From: Pontederia crassipes
Lineage: Eukaryota > Streptophyta > Magnoliopsida > Commelinales > Pontederiaceae
Length of the DNA stretch: 64,000 nt
Direction: 5' to 3'
Assembly (NCBI GenBank): GCA_030549335.1
Contig: CM060198.1
Coordinates: 59,969,453-60,033,452 of the forward strand
Of the stretch, positions 1-9,540 are shown piece by piece. The notes below the pieces were generated by a model. It ran no database searches and was not told the origin of the DNA. It was given only the letters and a program-made list of their open reading frames with translations. The stretch's first letter is position 1. Each line of letters opens with the position of its first letter. The position numbers were made by a program, and so were the translations under genes.

Positions 1-438
1 TCTAGTTTAATAATTTTAAAATTTTAGTAGTATATTTTATATTTAATATAAAATTAAATAGTTTTATATTAATTTACATTTATTATTTATATTTTAAAAT
101 ATAATTATATAAAACTAAGACTCCGAAAAAATCATCCACAAAACCGACTCATTAGATGGTGATTTTTATTTCTTTTTAAAATAATTTTAGAATAATTTTT
201 AAATTTTAAAAATCGATTCGAAAAATAAGGATTAATAAAAAATTCTACCCGTCCAAACTACTTTTACCCCCCAGCGAGAATGCCTTTAATTTGGAGTGTC
301 TTAAATTGGGAAGAGTTTCTGATTAAAGACATTATTAACAACTTAAGTGTATAATTTTTCTACTACAAAAAAATAGTAAAAATACAAGATTTATGAATTG
401 CTGTATATATATGTAACGAAAGTTTAGGCGTCATTAGC
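1..438. other. AT-rich intergenic DNA
   Basis: Strongly AT-rich sequence with long A/T runs. No open reading frame, repeat unit or regulatory site that I can support. Confidence 0.6.
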
Positions 439-665
439 ATCACAGCTCCATTTTTTTGGGTGTCGATCCGGGTCTACGGGAGGTCTTCGATATCCGAGAC
501 TACTAGTACTCGACTAATTCGAAGTCGGGAAAATGAAATAATAACGATAATTTCTTGACCGTGACGACTCCAAAACTCGAACCTGAGACTATTAACACTC
601 AACGAGCGCTCGGGACTCAACTTTGCTTCCAGTTGAGCCAACCATTCTTGATCACAGCTCCATTT
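439..665 (-). mobile_element. tRNA-derived SINE with 15-bp target duplication
   Basis: The element body is 454-650, read on the minus strand. It starts with a pol III box A-like motif (TGGCTCAACTGG, near 640), then a box B-like motif (GGTTCGAGTTT, near 575), and ends in a short A-run near 454. It is flanked by perfect 15-bp direct repeats ATCACAGCTCCATTT at 439-453 and 651-665, the hallmark of LINE-machinery retroposition. The right copy of the duplication ends only 20 bases before the ATG of the first serpin, so the SINE sits in that gene's promoter or 5' leader. The perfect duplication suggests a fairly young insertion. Confidence 0.85.
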
Positions 666-685
666 GTTCGCTTCATATTTGCATC

Positions 686-2028
686 ATGTGCCGTGTGTCC
701 TGCCACGTGTCCATTTCCGGCCACCAGACGGCCCTCGCCCTCCGCCTCGCCAAGCACGTCGCCTCCGGCGCCGACGGCCGAGGCAACGTCGCCATCTCCC
801 CGATCTCCGCAACCGTAGCCCTCGCCCTTCTCGCTGCCGGCGCCAATGGCGAGACGCTCGACGAGCTCGTCTCCTTGCTCGTCGGGCCCAATGGCGCCGC
901 CGCCGATCTCGACGCAATCGTGACCCAGATCATTGCCCGCGTGCTCGCCGAGGACTCCGTCGATGGCGGTCCCATGTTGTTCTGCTCCAACGCCGTCTTT
1001 GTCGACGCGTCCCTGACCTTGCTGCCGTCGTTCAAGGAGGTCGTCACTGGCACGTACAATTCGGGGGCACAGGCGGTCGACTTCACGAACAAGGTGAGAT
1101 TTTTACGCCGAAATCCCTCTGTAAAACTAAATGTATTCTTCTTGCACATATCAACGCTGGCAAATCTCGGACAATGATATTTTTACTTCTGGCATTGTGC
1201 TCATGCTGATCATGGAAGAGCGATGAAGTCCTAGAGACGATTAATTCCTGGGTTGAGAGGGTCACCGGTGGTCTGATCAAAAAGCTCCTTCCTCCTGGGT
1301 CTATTCATGCGGACACAAGCTTGGTGCTTGCCAATGCGATCTACTTCAAGGCGGCGTGGAGCGACAAGTTCGATCCATCCGAGACCAGGGATTCTGAATT
1401 CCACCTGTTGGATGGAACCTCGGTGCAGGTGCCCTGCATGACCAGCGGCGATGACAAGTTCGTGTGCTCCTACGAGGGTTTCAAGGTTCTCCGGCTCCCG
1501 TATGCGATGGACGGGGATGCGAGGCAGTTCTCGATGTATATCTTCCTGCCGGACGCACGAGATGGCATATGGAGCCTGCAGGAGAGGATGAGCTCTGAAC
1601 CTGAGTTCCTGAGCTGCCATCCGACAGCGAACGCTGTTCCGATCGGAGAGTTCAAGCTGCCCAAGTTCGAGATATCATTCGGGTTCGAAGCAACCCAAGT
1701 CCTGAAGGATTTGGGCGTCGCGTCGGCATTCAGCATGGATGATGCTGATTTCTCTAGGATGGTGGACTATTCATCACTCGGCGGCGATGGCCGCCTCCGT
1801 GTGGCGGCTGTTCGCCACAAGTCCTTCATCCAAGTGGACGAGGGCGGGACGGAGGCGGCGGCCGCCACGGAGGAGGACCTGGACATGGGCTTTGCGCTCG
1901 AAGGGGAGGAAGAACCAGCTGCGCCGGTGGACTTCGTGGCAGATCACCCCTTTATCTTCCTCATCAAAGAAGACTACGAGGAGGTCATCTTGTTCGCTGG
2001 CCATGTCACAAATCCTCTGCTTAATTGA
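686..2028 (+). CDS. serpin (LR/ZX-type plant protease inhibitor), copy 1
   Basis: Suicide-substrate inhibitor of serine or cysteine proteases. No signal peptide is seen, so a cytosolic/nucleocytoplasmic protein is inferred, as for other plant serpins. Two exons, 686-1093 and 1219-2028, are joined by a 125-base GT-AG phase-0 intron in the same place as in the neighbouring copies. The product is 405 residues; plant serpins are usually about 390-400. The ATG at 686 is the only in-frame ATG before helix A (GHQTALALRLAKHV). Visible family motifs in order: NVAISPIS, LVLANAIYFKAAW, SMYIFLPDARDGIW, FKLPKFEISF, hinge [28 protein letters not shown]. Counting from the hinge Thr as P14 puts Met-Gly/Phe at P2-P1'. 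The loop is very acidic and its P' side is 14 residues, about 4 longer than in AtSerpin1 as I remember it. Exon 1 is GC-rich. A SINE lies just upstream. Confidence 0.9.
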
Positions 2029-2261
2029 TCACCTGAAACCAACAAGTAAAAATCATCTCCTGGCCAGAGCTCAATTCTCATCCGTATGCGTGATGATTTT
2101 TTCCTTTTAAAAAATCCTTTTGCTTGTTCCAAAGTCTGAAACTTTCTGAATCAAAGTCAAGTGTCTGACTGCTGAAACTGTTCTATCATCTATGACGAGA
2201 GGATTTAATGAATTTAATAATGTCTTGAATCTGCCTGATCATTTTGTCATTTTGATGAATG

Positions 2262-2314
2262 TTATACTAGCCGATCCCACCTAATAGGATAATCGTTTGT
2301 TATTGTTGTTATAC
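2262..2314 (+). repeat. SINE 3'-tail remnant (Au-SINE-like)
   Basis: A segment reading AGCCGATCCCACCTAATAGG followed by a TTG-rich tail resembles the 3' end of the Au family of plant SINEs. A better preserved relative is at 4797-4868. Only the tail is recognisable and no promoter boxes were found. The family name is from memory. Confidence 0.5.
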
Positions 2315-2966
2315 CAGAGAGAGCAGAGAGCTAGATCAAGTTGTTTCAAGAACAAAATGTATTTTCCGAATTAGTCTCGAATATCGGATATCTTTTCTAG
2401 ATTCGGACCGACATAAAAAGAAAAGAAAAAAAAAACAAAATGTGTTAGAATCTATCGAGTGCTGAATTTAAAATTTCAAAACTAATTGGCATAGATTAAA
2501 ATATTTATTTTTTTGTTTAATTAAAATTTTACATATTAATGTTAGAAGTTCATCAAAGATGTACAATGATACCTGGAAAGGCAAAAATTAGAGAAACTGC
2601 ATGATGACTGGCATACAAGACTGTTGCATTTTAATATATAATTATATCACATCTTAATTATTTACTTTTTTTGTTTTTTTCGTTATATTATGTTAATTTA
2701 AAAATTATGATTAGGCCACATCACTATTGCAATTTCGAGGGGTGCTAATGATTTAGAAGTCACTGTTGACCCATATATAGTTGATGAATTCATGGTTAAA
2801 TTAGCATCACACCTTAATTTCGATTTTAGATTCGACCATGGTTTTCTTTCAAGTGTGCTACTTTGTTGTGGAAAGAAGTCCTAATTTGAATAATTTTTAA
2901 TAACGTAAATTTTAAAAAAAATTATGGAACAAGAACAATAGCTCTTGGAAATTATTATAATAGAAC

Positions 2967-3002
<36 letters not shown>

Positions 3003-3160
3003 GCCACGTTGTTGGTGTGTATGTCTAATTAGACCTCTTGGAGCATTAATTTCTTAGGTGAAATCATTAATGATTGTCTTTCTTAAAGATTAAGAAACGA
3101 ATATTAAAGAAATTGTATTTAGTGTTTGACAAACTAAGAATGAAAGATGAATTTAATGGG
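2315..3160. other. AT-rich spacer with CT/AT microsatellite
   Basis: Downstream flank of serpin copy 1. The only structure is a compound (CT)n(AT)n microsatellite at about 2967-3001. No coding region seen. Confidence 0.6.
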
Positions 3161-3634
3161 CGTTCTTTGAAATGGGACGGACGCTTCCGCCCAAGTTGTT
3201 GGCATTCAGATGATGGATCGTCGCCTCGCATCAAGGCGCGGTTCAGCACTCGGATCGAAGGCCGGTTCAGTGGTCAGCAAAACACAAGACCTCCACCGTC
3301 TCTGTCCTCCAGATCATTTGTTGCTACCGCCTTCGACTTCACCGTTGCACTCGACTTGAACTCGCCCGGTTTGTCGCCGCCCGCTCGCCCCACTAGTCTT
3401 GATAGCAGCAGGGCGATGGTCGCGGTCGAGGGCGATCAATGCAAGGGCAATGGTCGATGATGGAGGGCTAGCAACAAATGGTCGAGGTTGATGGCGAGTT
3501 CGTCGAGCTTGAGCTAGATTTGTCTAGATGCCTTTGCCCTACAATCTATGCCCTAGACATCGACGAGGATGTTTGCAAGGCCGCTGACGAGGACAAGAGG
3601 TCATTGACATTTGATGCGTGGGTGGGCAAATTTT

Positions 3635-3697
<63 letters not shown>

Positions 3698-4560
3698 GGG
3701 TGGAGGGGATATTATGGTGCATACACACTTAGATGCATACAAGTGCACACACTCACTAACAATTAAAATTATTTTAGTTATAATGGCTGAGATTTAATTA
3801 TTAATTATAATATTAATTTAATAAAATTCCAGTTAAAAAAATTGCTCCTATGGCGACCTCACGATGACCTCCCCTGCACTGATCGCGGACTTCCCCGGGC
3901 TCCATGTCCTCGACTTGGGCCGACACAACAATGAAAGGAGGGTGTCGGCCCCCTCTACGACCTCGCAGGGTGTCGGCCGCCCTCTGCGACCTCGCCGGCG
4001 AGGTCGCAGAGGGCGGCCGATGCCCCCCTTTCTGCTGTCGCGTTGGCGAGCATGAAAGCGGGACATCGGCCCTCCTTTGCAACCTTGTCGGCGAGGTCGC
4101 GGAGGGGGGCGACACCCCTCTTTCTGTTGTCGCGCTGACGAGCATGAAAGGGGCATCGGCCCCCTCTGGCAATGTCACAGAGGATGAGAGGGGGGAGGGC
4201 GACGTTCCGTTTCTACTACCGCGCCAGCGAGCGCGAAAGGGGGACGTCGACCCCATTTTGCGACCTCACTGACGAGGTCACATGGGGGGATGCCACTCTT
4301 TCTGCTGCCGTTGCCAAGCACGCCACCCACATCCTCCTCCTTTTCTCGCGGCGTCGTCCATGGAAGACCTCTTAGGCAGAAGCAAAAAATGGGAAAAAAA
4401 GGAGCGACGCGACCGGAAGCAAAAAAAGAAAAGGAAAAAAAGGAGCGCCCGTCGATTCACGTGTGCTCATGCGCCCACCATCATATTAGATCTGAGGATG
4501 GGCGTGAGGCGTATGGCCATCATACGCCTAAGCAGGCGTATGATGATCATTAAATCTTTT
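3160..4560. repeat. GC-rich block with about 91-bp minisatellite
   Basis: An isolated GC-rich block in AT-rich surroundings. From about 3925 to 4345 it contains roughly four diverged units of about 91 bp, each with a GAGGTCGC-like start (4000, 4093, 4274), a CTTTCTGCTGTCGCG-like centre and a GAGCATGAAAG-like motif. A (TA)n(GA)n microsatellite lies at 3638-3697. Reading frames across the block are open in several phases only because the DNA is GC-rich and repetitive; none matches a known protein. It may be the interior of a decayed transposon, but I could not find its ends. Confidence 0.5.
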
Positions 4561-4796
4561 TTATATTGTATATTTTACTATAGGGAAAAGGAACAATGAC
4601 TACTATCAAGATTATGCGCAATGCAAATTTTTTGTAGGATATATTCCACAATCACAAAGTGATTTCTTTTGGGAAGAATGCACTACTGAATTTTTCAAAT
4701 TATGTATTAGGACGCTTCTCTAAGGTATTAAAATAAGTTTTCATTTCAAAAAAAAAAAGAAAATATCATCAAGATGTTTCATTTTTTAATCGATGC

Positions 4797-4868
4797 GTCG
4801 TATGATCCATGTAGCCGACCCCACCTAGTGGGATAAGACTTTGTTGTTGTTATTGTTGTTGTTGTTAC
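4797..4868 (+). repeat. SINE 3' end (Au-SINE-like) with TTG tail
   Basis: GTAGCCGACCCCACCTAGTG followed by GGATAAGACTTTG and a (TTG)n-rich tail matches the 3' end described for Au-type plant SINEs. The 5' part with pol III boxes is not clear. Related to the remnant at 2262-2314. Confidence 0.55.
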
Positions 4869-5779
4869 TAGGAAGCGACAATATTGATAACCATGATTTG
4901 TGTCACAATATAAAAATAATAAATTCCAATTAATTTTAAAAAATAGAAGAACGAATTAATAAATATATAAAAAATCTAAATAAAATGCAGCTAATAAATT
5001 ATTTTATAAATCAGAAAAAGGGAAAAAAAGGCACCATGCGAGTAATATACAGAGTTCTTTATGTTGCACCTCGAACTTAAATGAGTGCAGAATTTGAAGT
5101 TTTCAAATTTAATTGACATATATTATCTTTTTTGCGTCAAAATTTATGATTAGAGTTTGTTTACTGTTTATGCACTGTAATGTAATTAATCTTTTATTTC
5201 TCATATTTGGCCATGAATATATATGCAGATACGACTTAAATCAAAATTCTAACTTACATTATATAAATCAATCAATCTAAATGGTTGCGATTTTAATTTT
5301 TTAAATAAATAAATGTATAGACCATGAACATGAATAATACATTTTTTAAAAAAAATAACTTTGATAGTCACATCACAAATTTACGTGTAAAATAGAAAAG
5401 TTGATATCTACATCCAACATATATCCAAAAACAAAAATCAAATATGCACAAAAAGTAGAGCTTGAGTAGCAGATGAGTCATGCATATTAAAATACTTTCG
5501 TCAAATTCTATTAAATATTATTTTTTATTTATGAAAAAAAATTAAAATATCTTCTCACGATTTGAAATAAATGTATTGATTTTTTGTGCTTCATTCAAGC
5601 CGATGAAATTCTAAATTATTAGAGGGTATTTTAATGTTTTTCATAAATAAAAAAATAGAAAAAAATAGAGACATCCGGGAAGTTTATTGAATTAACCTAA
5701 AACAATACAAAACAAAAATCTCGCTCTCTCTCTCAGCCACCGGCAATTGCATTAGGTCTGAAGATTTTTGTGCACGTCA
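4869..5779. other. AT-rich spacer and upstream region of serpin copy 2
   Basis: AT-rich sequence without recognisable genes or repeats. A short pyrimidine run (CTCTCTCTCTC, near 5724) lies about 50 bases before the serpin ATG and may be part of the 5' leader. Confidence 0.5.
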
Positions 5780-7072
5780 ATGGCCGCCTCTCCATCCATC
5801 CACCAGCACGCCGCCTTCGCCCTCCGCCTGCTCAAGCGCGTCGCCGCTGACGTCGACCAGAGCGACAACGTTGCCATCTCCCCGATCTCCTTCCACGTCG
5901 CCCTCACCCTCGCCGCCGCGGGCGCCAGAGGCCAAACGCTCGACGAGATCGTCTCCACGCTCGTAGGACCCCGGGGCGCCGTCGCCGACCTCGACGCTCT
6001 CGCGGACCTTGTCATCGGCTTCGTCCTCGCCGAGGGCTCCGTCGATCGCGGGCCGCTAGTGTCCTGCGCTAATGGCGTCTTTGTCGACCAGTCTTGGCCC
6101 CTGAAGCCCCGATTTGAGGAGATCGTTGCCGGCAAGTACAAGTCGGAGACGGAGGCTGTTGATTTCAGGACAAAGGTGAGATCTTTATAATTCCAAACAC
6201 TCCGAGACTCCTCCTGGTTTTGTTGATCTTGATGGAATCAAGAATTATATATGAACTATTAGGCTGATGAGGTTACAGCGAGAATCAATTCCTGGGTGGA
6301 GAGCGCCACCAATGGCCTCATCAAAGACCTCATTCCCTTGGGCGATCTTACTGCAACCACAAGGGTGGTGCTTGTTAACGCACTCTACTTCAAATCAGAG
6401 TGGTACGAAGTGTTCGATCCAGACGACACGCGCGATTCCGAATTCCACCTGTTGGACGGAACCTCCGCACAGGTGCCCTGCATGACAACCGGCAGCGATC
6501 AGTTCCTGTCCGCCGGCGACGGGTTCAAGGTCCTCAAGCTCCCGTACGAGCGAGGCCACGACGCGAGGCGGTTCTCCATGTACATCTTCCTGCCGGACGC
6601 TCGAGACGGCATATGGCGCCTGCAGGAGCTGATCACCTCCGGGCACGAGTCTTTCGGCAGCCATCTCCCGGTGAAAAAGGTCGCAGTCGGAGCGTTCAAG
6701 CTGCCCAAGTTCAAGGCGACGTATCGGTGCGAAGCGTCCAAAGTCCTTAAGGATTTGGGCATCGCGTCGGCCTTCTGCGTCCATGATGCAGACTTCCGCG
6801 AGATGGCGGAGTTCGATCCCCTCGACTGGAACCTCTACGTAGCGCACGTTCACCACAAGGCCTTCATCGAAGTGGACGAGAGCGGCACGGAGGCGGCGGC
6901 CGCCACCGACGTCGAGCTGTGCATGGGGTGTTGTCTCGAGGAGCTGACGGAAAAGCCTTTGCCCATGGACTTCGTAGCAGATCACCCCTTCCTCTTCTTC
7001 ATCAGAGAGGACACCACCGGATTCATATTGTTCGCCGGCCATGTCACAAATCCTCTCAAAATGGATGCCTAG
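5780..7072 (+). CDS. serpin (plant protease inhibitor), copy 2
   Basis: Two exons, 5780-6175 and 6263-7072, with an 87-base phase-0 GT-AG intron after Thr-Lys at the same site as in copy 1. The product is 401 residues. The ATG at 5780 (MAASPSIHQ) is the first in-frame ATG and gives the expected short lead before helix A (HAAFALRLLKRV). Motifs: NVAISPIS, LVNALYFKSEW, FLLPDARDGIW-like segment, FKLPKFKATY, hinge [29 protein letters not shown]. With the hinge Thr as P14, P2-P1' is Met-Gly/Cys. The loop has a Cys at P3 and two at P1'-P2', and a long P' side like copy 1. Cysteines at the scissile region could make inhibition redox-sensitive (inference). No frameshift or stop; probably functional. 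Confidence 0.9.
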
Positions 7073-7601
7073 CCCAGCTAAGACTACTTCTGGATTTTCA
7101 GATGTGTTGCGTCTAAACTCTTATTTTTGCAGTGCAATTTTATTCACCTACTTTATCATCCTCATGTGTTGCTTAATTTAATCATGCATCGCTAAATGTT
7201 CTTATTCTAGCAAGGTTAGAAGTAATTATCAGTAATCTAATTGCTAGATAATTTTTAAATAATAGATCTTGCTAGATAATTATCTAATCTTGTTTGGATG
7301 ATATTGGTTAACTTGTGGTAACTTCATGAAGATCTTAGGCTGCGTTTGGTTGGTTCCATCAAATGCGGCCTTGGAATTTGGTTCCGCGTGTGGAATTGTT
7401 CCAAATGCACCGATTTAGCGGAACTTGGCACTATTTTTTTTCTGGTGCAATATTTTTTTAGCATGTGTTTGGATAGTTAAACTATAGTTCCACTAAGTTC
7501 TTGGAACTTTATGAAGTGATGTTTTTGCTCGTGCAAAGCGTTTGGACAAAATTCTCCGACTAGTTAGAACTTTAAACCATGGTGGTCTAGGTAGTGACAT
7601 C
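7073..7601. other. serpin 3' flank and MITE-like remnant
   Basis: 3' flank of serpin copy 2. From about 7338 a segment beginning GGCTGCGTTTGGTTGGTTCC has the look of a Tourist/hAT-type MITE end, but no matching opposite end was found. The last bases (7590-7601) are the displaced end of the PPR fragment described at 9087-9290. Confidence 0.45.
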
Positions 7602-7604
7602 CTT

Positions 7605-9083
7605 CACTACTAGAAAAACGCTGATTACCGACGGTCCGGACCGTCGGTAATCAGCCCGAAAATCGTCGATAACGTAATTACCGACGATTTTTTAGTCGGA
7701 ATCAATCCATCGGAAAACGCTCGTCGCAAACCGATTTGCGACGGTTGAAAAAAATTCGTCGAAAATAACTGATTTTCGAACGGTCGAAATTTTTCGACAG
7801 TTGCAACCGTCGGAAAAGTCCTCGATGGTTCGAACCGTCGAAATTTTCGACGGTTGCAACCGCTGGAAAAGGTCGGTGGTTCGAACCGTTGGTCGAAACT
7901 TTCGATAGGCGTCGCCGGTCGCAACCGTCGCAAATAATTTTTTAAATATAAAAAAATTAGCGGCCGGATCGGGCTGCGGTCAAACCGGCCGCCCGCGGCC
8001 AGCTCCGGTCGTGGCCAAATCCGGCCGCAAGCCGGTCGATACGAACGCCCGGCGGCCGATCCGACAGCGGCCTCTGGCCGGAGAGAGAAAGAGAGAGAGA
8101 GACGTCGGCATGGAGCTGGAGAGAGAAAGAGAGAGAGACGCCGACGCGGGAGAGGGTCGCCGATGCGGGAGAGAGTCGCCGGCGTCCGGCGCGGGAGAGG
8201 GTGCTCGCAGCCGGGAGAGAGAGAGGAGAGGAGGGAGAGAGAGAGGAGTGGAGGGAGGAGGGAGAGAGAGAAGAGGGAGGAGGAGGAATATAAAGGGTAT
8301 TACGAAAAGAGGGAGAGAGGGATCGCACGAAAAGAGCGAGACCCCCGGGTAGGGGAATTCTGCTGAAGCGCCTGACTATGTAGGGGGACCAATTGGGTTC
8401 AGATTCAAGGTATTATTAACAAAGGGAAAAAGTGAAAAGAAAGCGGGAAAAGGGAAAAAAGTGGGATAACAAAATTTTAATTACCGACTTTTCGGCCGTC
8501 GAAAACGTAAATATTAACTATTTTTATAATTACCGACGGTTGTGACCGTCAAAAATATATTTAGTTATTTATAATATTTATTTTTTATTTTATCGGACGG
8601 TTTGAACCGTCGGTAATCGTTACCGTGGTCAAAACCGTCGGTAATTACGACGGTTTGGGTCGTCGCTAGTTATATTAATAAAATACTTTTTATATGATAT
8701 TATTATACATTTACCGACGGTTACGACCTTCAGAAATTGCGACGGATTTTGCGACGGATGGATATCCGTCGGAAATATCGACGTTCCTAATCGTTGAAAA
8801 ATTAAATAATAATATAAAAAATACATAATTTAATTTTTCATTTCCGACGGTCGTAACCGTCGAAAAATCCATCGAAAAAATTAAATAATAATATAATAAA
8901 TTACATAATTTATTTTTTTTATTTTTGACGGTCGTGACCGTCGGAAAATCCATCGGAAAATTTTAATAATAATATAAAAAATACATAATTTAATTTTTTC
9001 ATTTGACGGTCGTAATCGTAAATTGCGACGGATTTAGAATCGTCGGAAATTATCCGTCGGAAAATCGCGATTTTCTTGTAGTG
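7605..9083. mobile_element. non-autonomous CACTA (En/Spm-type) DNA transposon
   Basis: A 1479-bp element. The left end is CACTACTAGAAAAACG and the right end, read inward, is CACTACAAGAAAATCGCG; these are CACTA-superfamily termini. The target duplication is CTT on both sides (7602-7604 and 9084-9086), the 3-bp size expected for the superfamily. Both subterminal zones are filled with short direct and inverted ACCGACGGT / CCGTCGGAAA motifs, typical transposase-binding subterminal repeats. No transposase is encoded. The interior contains a purine-rich GAGA tract (8080-8285) and a piece of an LTR (8289-8410), so it appears to have picked up or received foreign DNA. Confidence 0.85.
8289..8410 (-). 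repeat. internally deleted LTR fragment inside the CACTA element
   Basis: The reverse complement matches both ends of the LTR-like segment at 18612-19040, including GCGCCTGACTATGTAGGGGG and the distal CGATCCCTCTCTCC. About 300 bases of its middle are missing. It marks a nested or captured retroelement piece. Confidence 0.6.
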
Positions 9084-9086
9084 CTT

Positions 9087-9290
9087 CTCATTCATGCCTT
9101 GGGAGAGGGTTCTCGCGTCGCTGAGCTCGCCACTGTGCGAGATGCAGGCCAACATGACGTTGCTCGCGACAACGTTGTGGAAGGGGACTTCGTCGAACAT
9201 GCGACGGGCAGTGGATTCGCCGGGGCAGCACAGTGCACAGACGTCGAGGAGAGCGAACGCGGCGTGGGCGTTGGCAACGACGTTGGGGGA
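9087..9290 (-). pseudogene. PPR (pentatricopeptide repeat) gene fragment
   Basis: Read on the minus strand this is an uninterrupted 68-codon stretch with two consecutive PPR-like units. One is an ALLDVCA...[14 protein letters not shown] segment and the other an [19 protein letters not shown] segment followed by GMNEK. These match the spacing of plant organelle RNA-binding PPR proteins. The CACTA element cut it at the Lys codon. The frame continues on the far side of the insertion (7590-7604) for four more residues, Asp-Val-Thr-Thr, then hits a stop. Neither end of a PPR gene is present, so it is a relic. It lies head-on against the serpin fragment at 9287-9540. Confidence 0.7.
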
Positions 9291-9540
9291 AAACGACGAC
9301 GCTCACGGCAACAATAATTTTCACGTGTCGGCTGTTCAGCACAAGTGCTTCGTCGAAGTGAACGAGGAAGGAACGGAAGCAGCAGCTGCCACCGGCGTCT
9401 CGATTGGGTTCATATCGTTTACGCCCAGGAGTCGCGTGGACTTCGTAGCTGATCGCCCCTTCATCTTTTTCATCAGAGAGGACACGACGGGGGCGATCTT
9501 GTTCGCTGGCCACGTCAAAAACCCTTCGCTTGCTGCGTAG
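9287..9540 (+). pseudogene. serpin copy 3, 3' remnant with reactive-centre loop
   Basis: Encodes only the last 75-80 residues of a serpin: [14 protein letters not shown], hinge GTEAAAAT, loop [30 protein letters not shown] and a TAG stop at 9538-9540. Counting from the hinge gives P1-P1' Ile-Ser. Exon 1 and most of exon 2 are absent, being replaced upstream by the antisense PPR fragment. The serpin part has no stop or frameshift and joins an open frame starting at an ATG at 9094, making a 148-codon chimeric frame. As a serpin it cannot fold or inhibit. Confidence 0.8.

Noticed and set aside
684..1149. Antisense frames over serpin exon 1
   Set aside because: High GC at third positions opens the complementary frames. 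Intron sites and motifs support only the plus-strand serpin.
3074..4599. Several 60-147-codon frames around the GC-rich minisatellite
   Set aside because: Overlapping frames on both strands follow base composition and repeats; no start context, intron logic or family match.
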